Source: an uncultured Gammaproteobacteria bacterium
Lineage (GTDB): Bacteria; Pseudomonadota; Gammaproteobacteria; Pseudomonadales; Porticoccaceae
Reading direction: 5' to 3'
Assembly (NCBI GenBank): GCA_913058345.1
Contig: CAJXQR010000016.1
Location: 1-48,154 of the forward strand
DNA: 48,154 nucleotides
Shown in pieces: positions 1 to 9,103 of this stretch. Position 1 is the first letter of the stretch; each line of letters begins with the position of its first letter. The notes under the pieces were generated by a model. That model made no database searches, was not told where the DNA came from, and saw only the letters and a list, made by a program, of their open reading frames with translations. The position numbers were made by a program, and so were the translations under genes.

Positions 1-880
1 GCTCTATGAGTGTTCGGTTTTCGGTGGAGTCTGCACCGAGCAAGGTATAGTTACTAACCTGTGTTGGTTCGCGATGAACCGCAAGATAAAAAGCAGCTTT
101 GTCACGGTATGTCTGGCTGTTAAAAAAGCGTTCGATATAGCGCGCTAAGCGAAATTGCTGATTGCGAACGGCAAGGGTGTAACGTTGCCAGGCAATGGCT
201 TCAGTGATTTCCTCTCCGTCTGTTAACAGTTTAAAGAGCGGATCACAGGCTTGCGGCTGTGACTTTCCGACAGTCCATAGTGACAGAGCGTCGCGCAGGG
301 CTACATCGCGCAAGCCATTTTTAAAGCGTGCGTATTGATATTGGCATTGTTGTGCAGTGGCGGCTGTGCTTGCTGAGTAATAATCTATAAATAACTGCCA
401 ACGCTTTTTTTTGTAAAGCAATTGTAACCAGCGTTTTCTCAGCGTTTTTGATGCCGGCACATCTTTGAAAGTGCGTAGAAAGTAGTCAATAGCACTTTGG
501 CTGTCTAAGTTTATCTTGTGGCTGATATGCGCGTATTGCAGATAGGGATAAAGCGGATAAGTTTTAAGCGTGTCATGGTGGCGGGCAAAACTCGCTGTAG
601 AGCCGCGCTTTAAATCGAGCTTGACGCGTTTGTAGAGCTGTCGTTGCTTTTCAAGCGCGTTGTCAGATGCGGGTGTTGCCTGCCTGGTTATCGTTGCAGG
701 TGTCGAGGATGCGTTCTTGTGGTCACTGCTATGAGTGACCGTAAGCTCTGCGTGAGCCAGGGTGAGCACAAAAAATGAACTGGCGATGACGCTTAGTCGC
801 GTAAGAAAAAAACGGCACGGGTAGCTGCGAATAGGCCGAGTCAGGCGTGAGTATCGGCAAAAAATAAAGAAAAAAATCAT
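1..880 (-). CDS. slt: Soluble lytic murein transglycosylase, N-terminal part (cut by window edge)
   Basis: This open frame begins with ATG at 880 and runs off the left edge, so only about 293 N-terminal residues are visible. The first 45 residues are basic, then hydrophobic (SVIASSFFVLTLAHA), which looks like a signal peptide for export to the periplasm. The rest is rich in Tyr, Arg and Leu in helical repeats, for example KTYPLYPYLQYAHI and a later AIAWQRYTLAVRNQQ. That is the pattern of the superhelical U-domain of Slt70-type enzymes, which cleave peptidoglycan glycan strands to anhydromuropeptides. The catalytic SLT domain would lie beyond the window, so activity cannot be judged. The family call rests on the motif 'LKTYPLYPYLQY' and the overall helical composition. 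Confidence 0.75.
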   Translation of the reverse strand, partial: MIFFFIFCRYSRLTRPIRSYPCRFFLTRLSVIASSFFVLTLAHAELTVTHSSDHKNASSTPATITRQATPASDNALEKQRQLYKRVKLDLKRGSTASFARHHDTLKTYPLYPYLQYAHISHKINLDSQSAIDYFLRTFKDVPASKTLRKRWLQLLYKKKRWQLFIDYYSASTAATAQQCQYQYARFKNGLRDVALRDALSLWTVGKSQPQACDPLFKLLTDGEEITEAIAWQRYTLAVRNQQFRLARYIERFFNSQTYRDKAAFYLAVHREPTQVSNYTLLGADSTENRTLIE

Positions 881-913
881 GGCTTAGTCAACAGCTCGGT
901 CCGTGTGAAATAG

Positions 914-933
914 GGGGTCAATCCTATGACCCC
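914..933 (-). terminator. Hairpin downstream of the universal stress gene
   Basis: A perfect 7-bp inverted repeat (GGGGTCA, 6-nt loop, TGACCCC) lies between the stop of the Usp gene and the start of slt, both on the minus strand. There is no long U tract after it, so it may be a weak or Rho-assisted terminator. Confidence 0.4.
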
Positions 934-951
934 ACCGTCGGCGAAATGTTG

Positions 952-1392
952 CTAGTTTTCTTCTTTGATTCTCACTGCCAGTACATCACAGACTGCACCG
1001 TGTAATACCCCGTTGGCGGTCGAGCCAAAAACCAGAGCCAGGCCATGGCGCCCGTGGCTACCTACTACGGTCAGGTCAACATCATTCTCTTTGGCGAAAT
1101 GGTGCATTTCCTGGGCCGGTTGCCCGATTAATACGTGAGCGTGATCAGTTGACAACTCAAGTTGCTGGCAAAAGCTCCGCAGACGGCCCTGAGCCTGTTG
1201 TTCCATTTGTGTTTGTACTTCGCTGAGATCCATCGGTATATCGCCACCGTAGGCAAAGGATAGAGGCTCCTGCACGTGTACCAGGCTGATGCGAACATCT
1301 TTGTCTTCGAAGAGTTCTTTGACGCGATCGATAACTTGCTGTGATTCGGGTGATAAATCGAGGCCAACGAGAACGTGGTTATAGTAAGACAT
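952..1392 (-). CDS. Universal stress protein (UspA family)
   Basis: A single-domain Usp protein of 146 residues. The frame is open to 1440, but the ATG at 1392 is preferred: it has a GGAGT ribosome site just upstream, and the protein then begins MSYYNHVLVGLDLS, the usual first beta strand of the family. The C-terminal GSHGRHGLALVFGSTANGVL matches the glycine-rich nucleotide-binding loop. These cytoplasmic proteins bind ATP or AMP and support survival under stress; the specific role is not deducible. It is transcribed divergently from the unknown gene at 1457, leaving only about 64 bp for both promoters. Confidence 0.9.
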   Translation of the reverse strand: MSYYNHVLVGLDLSPESQQVIDRVKELFEDKDVRISLVHVQEPLSFAYGGDIPMDLSEVQTQMEQQAQGRLRSFCQQLELSTDHAHVLIGQPAQEMHHFAKENDVDLTVVGSHGRHGLALVFGSTANGVLHGAVCDVLAVRIKEEN

Positions 1393-1456
1393 AAATAAAG
1401 TTACTCCGTGATTCGCGCTATAGTGTAAACCTATCATCACCCAGAGTTGAACCGTT

Positions 1457-1945
1457 GTGAGTTATTTTGTTATTGCCGTCGCCGTGTTGGTGATGATCTC
1501 TGTCTTGACCTCGTTTCGGCCCTCGACCCGGCAGAAGCAACAGATGGTTTTACGCCGCTACGCCAATGAGCGTGGTTTACATGTGGAAATTGTCGCTGAC
1601 GCGGTGACCGATCAAAAAGGTAGTAGTCCAACGGCAGTACGCTACTTGTTGCCCTGGACAGCGAAAAATATTCGTCATGATGACCAGCGTCATTGGTTGC
1701 TTGTGCGGGGGCAGCGGGGCAAATTGTCACCGTGGGAGGGCTGGTGCTGGTTTCAGCAGGAGGCCCCAAAGGATTGCCATCGTTCAATTAGCCGGGCTCT
1801 GGATAAAATGCCCAGCAGTGTGAATGCTGTCTGCAGTAATAGTTTTGGCCTGGGAGCCTATTGGCCTGAAAAGGGCAAGGTTGAAGAAATTGATCAAATA
1901 GCCGAAGGCCTACGTATCATCTCGAGAAATATAAAAACCGATTAA
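1457..1945 (+). CDS. Uncharacterised membrane-anchored protein
   Basis: I do not recognise this 162-residue protein. It starts with GTG. Residues 1-19 (SYFVIAVAVLVMISVLTSF) form one hydrophobic segment, likely an uncleaved membrane anchor. It is followed by a basic patch (RPSTRQKQQMVLRRY) and a soluble domain of about 130 residues containing several Trp residues (LLPWTAKNI, SPWEGWCWF). The basic patch after the helix suggests that the C-terminal domain faces the cytoplasm. The gene stands between a divergent Usp gene and topA and is followed by a terminator-like hairpin, so it is probably a single-gene unit. No catalytic motif is visible. Confidence 0.7.
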   Translation: MSYFVIAVAVLVMISVLTSFRPSTRQKQQMVLRRYANERGLHVEIVADAVTDQKGSSPTAVRYLLPWTAKNIRHDDQRHWLLVRGQRGKLSPWEGWCWFQQEAPKDCHRSISRALDKMPSSVNAVCSNSFGLGAYWPEKGKVEEIDQIAEGLRIISRNIKTD

Positions 1946-2088
1946 ATACCGTTATGGCAGGCTTAAAACGCTATCTACGATACCTGCCCAGGGCCTGTAT
2001 GGCGATTTCAACACTGAGGCTCACAGCAAATAAATTTAGGAAACTCCTTGACCGCCGAGGGTTCAGGCCTTATATATCGCTCCTTGTC

Positions 2089-2106
2089 AGCCCTGTCGGG
2101 CTTTTT
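2089..2106 (+). terminator. Rho-independent terminator between unknown gene and topA
   Basis: Stem AGCCC / GGGCT with loop TGTC, followed directly by a T run. It ends transcripts from the gene at 1457 just before topA, so topA must be expressed by read-through or from its own promoter close to the hairpin. Confidence 0.6.
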
Positions 2107-2131
2107 CAACCAAATGAAATTGTAGGTTTGC

Positions 2132-4765
2132 ATGGGTAAATCACTGGTAATTGTTGAATCACCAGCAAAAGCGAAAACCATTAACAAATATCTGGGCAGC
2201 GATTTTATCGTCAAATCCAGTATCGGCCATGTGCGTGATCTGCCCACTGGAGCCTCCAATCGTAAACCTGCCGATCCCAAAGAGCGAGCCAGGCAAGCGG
2301 CGATAACCCGTAAGTTGTCACCGGCAAAAAAGATTATTCATAAACAAAAGAAAGCTAAGCAGCAGCTGATTGCCCGTATGGGGATCAACCCCGAAAAAGA
2401 CTGGGCTGCGGATTATCAGATATTACCCGGCAAGGAAAAGGTCGTTAGTGAGCTGGTTAAACTGGCAAAAAATGCTGACACTATTTATCTGGCGACGGAT
2501 TTGGATCGCGAAGGTGAGGCGATTGCCTGGCATTTACAGCAAACCATTGGTGGTGACGACAGTCGTTACAAACGGGTGGTGTTTAACGAAATTACCAAGA
2601 AAGCCATTCAGGAAGCTTTCGCCAAGCCGGGTAAGCTTGACACGCATCAAGTCAACGCCCAACAAGCGCGGCGTTTTCTCGATCGTGTCGTGGGTTTTAT
2701 GGTGTCGCCTTTGCTCTGGGCCAAAATTGCTCGTGGTCTTTCAGCGGGACGAGTGCAGTCAGTCGCCGTAAAGCTGGTCGTTGAGCGTGAGCGTGAAATT
2801 CAGGCTTTTGTCCCCGAAGAATACTGGACACTCCACGCTGACCTGGAAAAGAAAACCGAAGAACAGGTGCGCTTTGAAGTGCGCAGCCACAACGGCAAAG
2901 CTTATCGCCCGGTTGATGAAGCGGGCAGTGCGGCAGCCGTTGCAGCCATGAAAAACGCTGAGTTTGTAGTAACTTCACGTGATGACAAGCCGACACAAAC
3001 AAAGCCGCCTAAGCCCTTTATCACCTCGACCTTACAGCAGGCGGCCAGCACGCGCCTGGGTTTTGGCGTGAAGAAAACCATGATGATGGCTCAGCGTTTG
3101 TACGAGGCGGGTTATATCACCTACATGCGAACCGACTCAACGAATCTGAGCAAAGATGCAGTGGAGGATTGCCGCGCATTAATTGCGACCCGCTACGGCA
3201 AAAACTATTTGCCCGAGCAGCCCAATGTTTATTCCAGTAAGGAGGGTGCTCAGGAAGCTCACGAAGCGGTACGACCATCGAATGTTGATATTTCTGTGGC
3301 CGACATACAGGGGGTGGATGAAGACGCTAAGCGGCTTTATGAGATGATCTGGCAGCAATTTGTTGCCTGCCAGATGGTGCCTGCCCAATTTACCAGCACC
3401 AGTGTTGGTGTCACGGCAGGGGAATATGGTTTACAGGTACGTGGTCGTGTGGTGCGCTTTGACGGTTTTCTCCGGGCGATCCCTGTCTTGCGCAGCAAAG
3501 ACGATACCGAACTGCCCGAATACAGCGTTGGCGAAATATTAAACATGCTGGTGCTAGTCCCACGGCAGCACTTTACCAAGCCGCCGGCCCGTTTCAGCGA
3601 AGCTGCATTGGTGCGCGAACTTGAAAAAAGAGGCATTGGTCGTCCCTCGACCTATGCGGCCATTATTTCCACCATTCAAGACCGGGGTTATGTGCGTTTA
3701 GAGAATAAACGTTTTTACGCGGAAAAAATTGGCGATATTGTCACCAGTCGCTTGAGTGATAGTTTTAGTGACCTTATGGATTACGGCTTTACCGCTGTAC
3801 TTGAAGAGCAGCTCGATGAAATTGCCGAAGGCAGCCTCGAGTGGAAAGATGTGCTTAATCATTTTTATGAAGGTTTTAGTGACAAGCTTGAAAAAGCTCA
3901 GTCGGAAGAGGGTGGAATGGCGCCTAATGGCGCCACTGCAACTGATATTCCCTGTCCTAAGTGCGGACGCCCAATGATGATTCGCACCGGTAGCACTGGT
4001 GTCTTTCTCGGTTGCTCTGGTTACGATTTACCACCAAAAGAACGCTGCAAAGCGACATTGAACCTGGTGTCTGGGGATGAGGCCATTAATGCCGATGAGG
4101 ATGATGAGGCTGAATCCAAGCGTTTAATGAACAAGCATCACTGTCCTATATGTGCAACGCAAATGGATAGCTATCTCATAGATGAAACACGCAAGCTGCA
4201 CGTTTGCGGTAAAAACCCTGATTGCCCTGGCTACGAAGTTGAGAGTGGCACCTATCGTATTAAAGGCTACGAAGGCCCTGTTATCGAATGCGACAAATGC
4301 GGTGCCGACATGCAATTGAAGTCAGGCCGTTTTGGTAAATACTTCGGTTGTACAAACGATGAGTGTAAAAACACCCGCAAACTGTTGCGCAGTGGTCAGG
4401 CGGCACCGCCGAAAATGGACCCGGTGCCGATGCCAGAATTGGCCTGTGTCAAAGTTGACGATACTTATATTTTGCGCGATGGCGCTGCCGGACTCTTTCT
4501 TGCTGCCAGTCAATTTCCGAAGAATCGTGAAACGCGTGCACCTCTGGTAAAAGAATTACTGCCCCATAAAGATGAAATAGACCCCAAGTACACTTTTTTG
4601 TTTTCAGCGCCCACGGAAGATCCCGATGGCAATAAAACGGTGGTGCGTTTTAGCCGCAAGACACAGGAGATTTATGTGCAGTCAGAAGTTGAAGGCAAGG
4701 CCAGTGGCTGGAAAGCGTTTTATAAAAATGAAAAATGGGTCGTTACTGACAAGCGTAAAAATTAG
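2132..4765 (+). CDS. topA: DNA topoisomerase I (type IA)
   Basis: This 877-residue enzyme relaxes negative supercoils through a single-strand break. The N-terminal Toprim domain starts [16 protein letters not shown] and holds the DxDxEGE acidic motif ([13 protein letters not shown]). The catalytic tyrosine is Tyr331 in [23 protein letters not shown] is the conserved motif of the central gate. After about residue 600 there are three zinc ribbons: CPKCGRPM...GCSGY with a distant Cys, CPICATQM...CGKNPDC, and CDKCGADM...GCTNDEC. A basic C-terminal tail follows. The length is close to the E. coli enzyme (865 residues). A DUF6586 gene follows after 30 bp, probably in the same transcript. Confidence 0.98.
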   Translation: MGKSLVIVESPAKAKTINKYLGSDFIVKSSIGHVRDLPTGASNRKPADPKERARQAAITRKLSPAKKIIHKQKKAKQQLIARMGINPEKDWAADYQILPGKEKVVSELVKLAKNADTIYLATDLDREGEAIAWHLQQTIGGDDSRYKRVVFNEITKKAIQEAFAKPGKLDTHQVNAQQARRFLDRVVGFMVSPLLWAKIARGLSAGRVQSVAVKLVVEREREIQAFVPEEYWTLHADLEKKTEEQVRFEVRSHNGKAYRPVDEAGSAAAVAAMKNAEFVVTSRDDKPTQTKPPKPFITSTLQQAASTRLGFGVKKTMMMAQRLYEAGYITYMRTDSTNLSKDAVEDCRALIATRYGKNYLPEQPNVYSSKEGAQEAHEAVRPSNVDISVADIQGVDEDAKRLYEMIWQQFVACQMVPAQFTSTSVGVTAGEYGLQVRGRVVRFDGFLRAIPVLRSKDDTELPEYSVGEILNMLVLVPRQHFTKPPARFSEAALVRELEKRGIGRPSTYAAIISTIQDRGYVRLENKRFYAEKIGDIVTSRLSDSFSDLMDYGFTAVLEEQLDEIAEGSLEWKDVLNHFYEGFSDKLEKAQSEEGGMAPNGATATDIPCPKCGRPMMIRTGSTGVFLGCSGYDLPPKERCKATLNLVSGDEAINADEDDEAESKRLMNKHHCPICATQMDSYLIDETRKLHVCGKNPDCPGYEVESGTYRIKGYEGPVIECDKCGADMQLKSGRFGKYFGCTNDECKNTRKLLRSGQAAPPKMDPVPMPELACVKVDDTYILRDGAAGLFLAASQFPKNRETRAPLVKELLPHKDEIDPKYTFLFSAPTEDPDGNKTVVRFSRKTQEIYVQSEVEGKASGWKAFYKNEKWVVTDKRKN

Positions 4766-4795
4766 ATGTTGTTAGTGTTTATGCGGTGAATATTA

Positions 4796-5299
4796 ATGAC
4801 TTTTCGACGTCGGGTTAATCAGCACTTATTTTCTGCGCAGCTCATTCTCAGTGAGCTTGAGCATCAGGTGGATGCCAGTGATGCTCTGCAGTGCGCTTTT
4901 CAACACAGCGCACTGTCTTTACTCAATAGTGCCTATCTTTGCCAGTTGCGCGCTATTGCCGAAAATTACCGTTGCTCAGATATTCCTGCTGTTAACGGGG
5001 TTAAAACGTTGCAGGCGGCACTTACGACGCTTGATATACCTGCTCCGGAAGCCAGAGAAATAGAGGTATTGGTCAACGAAGGCTGGATAGGGGAGTTTCT
5101 TCAAGCCCACCGGCAGCTCTGTCTACCCGAGCCTTCTCCGTATTCTATAGACCCGCTGCCCGATGTTAGTCAATCAGATATTGCACTGCGCGACGAGAGG
5201 GTAGAGAAGCCAGTGCTCAATGCCACTCAGCTACGTCAGTGGATGCTCGCCCTTGAAGAATTAGTACAACGTCAGGCTGAAATGATGGCGGAATATTAA
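4796..5299 (+). CDS. DUF6586-family protein next to topA
   Basis: A small, mostly helical 167-residue protein of unknown function, with no signal peptide and no membrane segment. It begins TFRRRVNQHLFSAQLIL and ends in a helix with QLRQWMLALEELVQRQ. I place it in the DUF6586 family because a protein of this size and composition directly follows topA in Pseudomonas; this is family recall plus synteny, not a motif. The 30-bp gap to topA suggests co-transcription. It converges with the minus-strand gene ending at 5319. Confidence 0.65.
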   Translation: MTFRRRVNQHLFSAQLILSELEHQVDASDALQCAFQHSALSLLNSAYLCQLRAIAENYRCSDIPAVNGVKTLQAALTTLDIPAPEAREIEVLVNEGWIGEFLQAHRQLCLPEPSPYSIDPLPDVSQSDIALRDERVEKPVLNATQLRQWMLALEELVQRQAEMMAEY

Positions 5300-5318
5300 A
5301 GACTATTTTTAGCCTTTT

Positions 5319-5837
5319 TCATTGTTTAACTTTATTATTGTTTAAGAAGGGCTGAAAACGCACCTTCTCACCATCGATGGTGGTTTGCATACGTGCGTGA
5401 AAGAGCTGCTCATCGGCCGCACGCAATCTGCGTGTGACTTCTCTGCCCATGTTCATTTGTAATAGGGTAAATTGTTCAAGGTCCCGATGATAAATATCAC
5501 GTAAATCAGCCGCCGTTATTACAATTAATGTTGTATTTTCTGTGCTAATAATAGAGGCACTGCGGGGCAAAAAATCAAATAGCGCCATTTCGCCAATACA
5601 ATCTCCCTGGGTCAGCTCTTTCAATAAATACTCTTCTGCACCCCATTTTTTCAGAGCGGCCATGCGACCGTTTTCAATAATATACATTGAGGTGCCTCGG
5701 TCGCCTTCGCGAAATAAATAAGCACCATTTTTAACGTTTACGAGTGGGGCTTTTTCGACCAGATGAGCAATAATCTCCTCACGAATAGCACCAAAAACAG
5801 GTGTTTGCATGAGTAAATCAATCCGTTGTTTATTCAT
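5319..5837 (-). CDS. Cyclic nucleotide-binding (CRP-like) domain protein without output domain
   Basis: A 172-residue protein made almost entirely of one cNMP-binding beta-barrel: FREGDRGTSMYIIENGRMAAL is the barrel core, and GDCIGEMALFDFLPRSASI is the phosphate-binding cassette, with the key Arg and Glu present. The C-terminal 50 residues are helical and lack a helix-turn-helix, so this is not a Crp transcription factor. It probably senses cAMP or cGMP and acts on an unknown partner. It converges with the DUF6586 gene, leaving 19 bp between the two stops. Confidence 0.85.
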   Translation of the reverse strand: MNKQRIDLLMQTPVFGAIREEIIAHLVEKAPLVNVKNGAYLFREGDRGTSMYIIENGRMAALKKWGAEEYLLKELTQGDCIGEMALFDFLPRSASIISTENTTLIVITAADLRDIYHRDLEQFTLLQMNMGREVTRRLRAADEQLFHARMQTTIDGEKVRFQPFLNNNKVKQ

Positions 5838-5969
5838 TGTGTGGTTATCAGTGAGCGGCTATTAGTCAGTACGAAATAGCTTCTGTTGTGTTAAAAAATC
5901 CGCATTACACGATACGCAGCGCGGGTTGTTAGTAGCTACTACCTAAAGAATTAAAAGCCGCCTGTTTAA

Positions 5970-7652
5970 TTAAGCAGCTTTACCACCACGCAAAAGCTGG
6001 CCGGGAAGCTTGCCTCGGGGATCCAGTTGATCTTCGCCCCATTGGCGTAAAAGCGTGCCATTGACGATGACAGACTCTATGCCAAAGGCTTCGGCAATTA
6101 ATCGGTCTTGACCGGCGGGCTGATCGTAAACACGATCCAGCTTTCCACAGTGGACAGTTTGCGGATCGATTATCAGTACATCGGCGGGGCGACCTATTTT
6201 TAATAAACCACGGTCACTAATGCCAAACACCTCGGCGGGGCGAGAAGTGAGCATGCGGATAGCTTCTTCGAAGGCGATCACTTGTTTTTCTCGGACCCAG
6301 TGGCCGAGCAGATACGTCGGCAGACCAGCATCGCAAAGCTGACTGGCGTGGGCACCAGCATCGGAGAGACCAATGACCGTGTTTTTATCGGTGATGAGTT
6401 TTTCAACTTCATCTTCGTCGGCATTGGCCACAGGCATACGGAAGCGAGTTTCGAGCGCATTTTCCAGAGCCAGATCAAAGCCCAGGTCTAGAGTGTGTAC
6501 GCCCAGCTCAGTGGCCACGTCGATAACGCGTCGCTCTTCGTACTGGGGTTTGCTGGGACAGCTGGAAATTAGTGAGTTTTCCCAGGCAAGGCGAAAAGAG
6601 GGGCGCACATTGTCCATCGTTTGTTTCGCTGCGGCTCTGAATTCAGCGTCTGCGTAGAGTTGTTTTTTTCCTTCGAAGTCGGCACTTGAAATGGGTTTGA
6701 AGACTGGTAGTGCCTCAAAGGGGAAAGGTTCTTTAAACTGAAATTCAAAGCACAATGGGCGTGGTGTCACCTGGGGCACGATGTCCAGGCCCTGTTCGGC
6801 AAGTTCTCGCGAACGCTGCTGTTGGGCGAGGTGCGCATCGGGGGATGCCATACCGGCGAGCATGGCTGTCCAGCTAATCGTCATGCCGTATTTACGCGTG
6901 AGTTCTGCGTACTCGTCAAACCAGAACCCCTTACCGGCTGTGACTTGCATTACCGCATTACGGTTTTCCAGCGTTGATGCGAGGCTCTCCAGCTCGTTCA
7001 GAGAAGCAACGCGGCTGGGTACCGGCTTGCCCTTAAAGCCAACATGGGTGGGTGATTTTGAGGTGGCAAAGCCGAGAGCGCCTGCATCCAGTGCCTCGGC
7101 AACAATTTGGCGCATTTGCGCAATTTCGTTGTCGTTGGCTTCGCGTTCAGAAGCCTCTTCTCCCATCACATACAGGCGGGTTGGGGTGTGACCCACCAGC
7201 ACACCAACGTTAATAGCCGTGCCGATGTCTTCAATGGCATCGAGGTATTCGGGAAAGGTTTCAAAGGGCCAGTTGTCGCCCAGTCCCGCGTTGAGGGTGG
7301 CGGCGCTCATGCCCTCGACTTTTTCCAGGGTGCCGACAATCAGGTCGCGTTGACGGGGCCGTGTGGGTGCGACACCAAAACCACAGTTACCGAGAACGAC
7401 GGTGGTTACGCCGTGCCAGGGTGAAATCGTTAACATGCGGTCCCACACGACCTGTGCATCGTAATGGGTGTGGATGTCGACAAAGCCGGGAGTGACGGCT
7501 TTGCCGCTGGCGTCGAGGGTCTGAGTCGCGTCGCCAGGGGCTCGGCCCAGAGCGACAATTTTACCGTTTTTAATACCGATATCACCGGCATAACCTGGTT
7601 TGCCACTACCGTCGACGAGGGTGCCGCCGACAATTTTAATATCGTAATTCAT
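5970..7652 (-). CDS. N-acyl-D-amino-acid deacylase-family amidohydrolase
   Basis: A 560-residue metal-dependent hydrolase of the D-aminoacylase/dihydroorotase-like branch. The N-terminal beta-sandwich (DIKIVGGTLVDGSGKPGYAGDI) leads into the HxH metal motif VDIHTHYDAQVVWD, then GNCGFGVAP, a His-containing VGHTPTRLYVMG, and the late Asp motif GLSDAGAHASQLCDAGLP. It ends with the sandwich strand GRPADVLIIDP. A good ribosome site (GAGAGGG) precedes the ATG. Family members hydrolyse N-acyl amino acids or other amides and cyclic amides; the substrate here is unknown. It follows a second, unrelated amidohydrolase on the same strand, with a hairpin between them. Confidence 0.85.
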   Translation of the reverse strand: MNYDIKIVGGTLVDGSGKPGYAGDIGIKNGKIVALGRAPGDATQTLDASGKAVTPGFVDIHTHYDAQVVWDRMLTISPWHGVTTVVLGNCGFGVAPTRPRQRDLIVGTLEKVEGMSAATLNAGLGDNWPFETFPEYLDAIEDIGTAINVGVLVGHTPTRLYVMGEEASEREANDNEIAQMRQIVAEALDAGALGFATSKSPTHVGFKGKPVPSRVASLNELESLASTLENRNAVMQVTAGKGFWFDEYAELTRKYGMTISWTAMLAGMASPDAHLAQQQRSRELAEQGLDIVPQVTPRPLCFEFQFKEPFPFEALPVFKPISSADFEGKKQLYADAEFRAAAKQTMDNVRPSFRLAWENSLISSCPSKPQYEERRVIDVATELGVHTLDLGFDLALENALETRFRMPVANADEDEVEKLITDKNTVIGLSDAGAHASQLCDAGLPTYLLGHWVREKQVIAFEEAIRMLTSRPAEVFGISDRGLLKIGRPADVLIIDPQTVHCGKLDRVYDQPAGQDRLIAEAFGIESVIVNGTLLRQWGEDQLDPRGKLPGQLLRGGKAA

Positions 7653-7724
7653 TGGGTATCCCTCTCATTTACGAGTTGTTTTTAGAGGTTTTGTCGTGTT
7701 AATAATCGACAAAAATGCTAGCTA

Positions 7725-7755
7725 CAAAACCCCGGTTGGCGCTTGCCGAACCGGG
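7725..7755 (-). terminator. Terminator-like hairpin between the two amidohydrolase genes
   Basis: Inverted repeat CCCGGTT / AACCGGG extended inward by GGC/GCC with one bulge. Read on the minus strand it is followed by GGTTTTG. It would end or attenuate the transcript of the gene at 7827-8939 before the downstream deacylase. Confidence 0.55.
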
Positions 7756-7826
7756 TACTATGATGCGATATATTTTATTTAATTCTGTCATAACAGCCTG
7801 ATTATAAGGAAATATTTTAACGGCAG

Positions 7827-8939
7827 TTAAATAGGCAGGTTGTAACACTCCGCGACATTATCGTGGAGAATCCAGTCCTTTTCTTGCTGGTTCATATCCT
7901 TGGTGTGCTCTTCCAGAATGCCTTGCGACCAGGGCCAGGTTGAGTCGCTGTGAGGGAAGTCGTTGGCCCACATTAGACGCTGGGGGTTCATTTCATTGCG
8001 GTGCTTAAAGGCGGTCCAGTCATCTTGAAAGGTTAAATAAATATTATTGAGGAAATACTCGCTGGGCATTTTTTCCAGTGGTGGACACTTCATCCAGTAA
8101 CGATGACGGTCGTAGGCGTGATCCATGCGGTAGATGAAGTGCGGCACCCAGCCGGCATCCGCTTCAGCGCAAACCACCTTTAAATTTGGATGTCGTTCAA
8201 AAACACCGCCAAAAACGAAGGTGCCGAGCACGTCCTGGCAGCCGCGCATAATACCTAGAAAGCCGTTGATTTTTGGCCCGCGTTGGGCGGCAATCTGGTC
8301 GGCCTTCGATGTCAGGATGTGGAATGACAGGGGCATGTCCATCGCCACTGAGGCTTCCCACAACGGGTCATACATCGGGTCGTGGTAATCGGCCTCGGGA
8401 GGATTGCCGGTCATCATGACACCGACGAAACCGCGTTTTTTGGCATCTTCTATTTCTTTTATGCCCTCTTCAACACTCCGCAGGGCGACTTGGCCGAGGC
8501 CGAAGAGACGGTTCTCGGGTGCGCCGCCAACGTACTCTTCCAACCAGCGATTGTAGGCCCCGAAGCAGGCTGCTTGATAATCAATATCGGGGTGGTTGCA
8601 GAGCATCATGCCGACAGTGGGGTAAATGATTTCTGCACTGACACCATCGGTGTTCTGGTCGGCAACGCGAAAACTGGCGTCCCATGCGCTTTTGGGAAGC
8701 TCCTCGAAACTGACACCACTGGCGGTAAGGTCTGAAGGCTTTTTGCCCGCAGCGGCAATCAGGCCCATAGGAATGGGTTGATCGAGACCTTCGATGACAA
8801 AGACATCACCGTATTCGGGGTGTACTTCAATATGGGGAGCGCGGTTTTTAAAGGCAGGGTCGATGTAGTCAAGATAACAATTGGGCGGCTCGGCGATATG
8901 GGAATCGGCAGAGATAATAGGTTTATTAGTGGTGCTCAT
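7827..8939 (-). CDS. Amidohydrolase 2 family (ACMSD-like) hydrolase or decarboxylase
   Basis: A 370-residue TIM-barrel protein of the COG2159 type. It starts PIISADSHIAEPP, the D-x-H form of the first metal motif typical of this branch. The barrel histidine is in MPLSFHILTSK, a further acidic/His motif is VCAEADAGWVPHFIYRMDHAYDRHRYW, and the C-terminal metal Asp is in LMWANDFPHSDSTWPWS. Members decarboxylate or hydrolyse carboxylic acids in aromatic, terpenoid and steroid catabolism. The substrate cannot be read from sequence. An AGAGAGG ribosome site precedes the start. Gene order suggests expression with, or just before, the deacylase at 5970. Confidence 0.85.
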   Translation of the reverse strand: MSTTNKPIISADSHIAEPPNCYLDYIDPAFKNRAPHIEVHPEYGDVFVIEGLDQPIPMGLIAAAGKKPSDLTASGVSFEELPKSAWDASFRVADQNTDGVSAEIIYPTVGMMLCNHPDIDYQAACFGAYNRWLEEYVGGAPENRLFGLGQVALRSVEEGIKEIEDAKKRGFVGVMMTGNPPEADYHDPMYDPLWEASVAMDMPLSFHILTSKADQIAAQRGPKINGFLGIMRGCQDVLGTFVFGGVFERHPNLKVVCAEADAGWVPHFIYRMDHAYDRHRYWMKCPPLEKMPSEYFLNNIYLTFQDDWTAFKHRNEMNPQRLMWANDFPHSDSTWPWSQGILEEHTKDMNQQEKDWILHDNVAECYNLPI

Positions 8940-9103
8940 TGTTGAAGCCTCTCTATGAATGAATAGTTATAATTTTTTTACATGCCCGCATTATTAATAA
9001 TTGTTGTGGCGGAATAGAGTGCTAACTAGTTAAGCGGAAAAAAGGGAAAATTGCTACTGACAAGAAAGGCTGTGTTTGGTTTTTTATGACTGTCAGAAAA
9101 GGC

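Noticed and set aside
1954-2139. A 61-residue frame between the unknown gene and topA
   Set aside because: It runs through a terminator hairpin and overlaps the topA start; no protein-like features.
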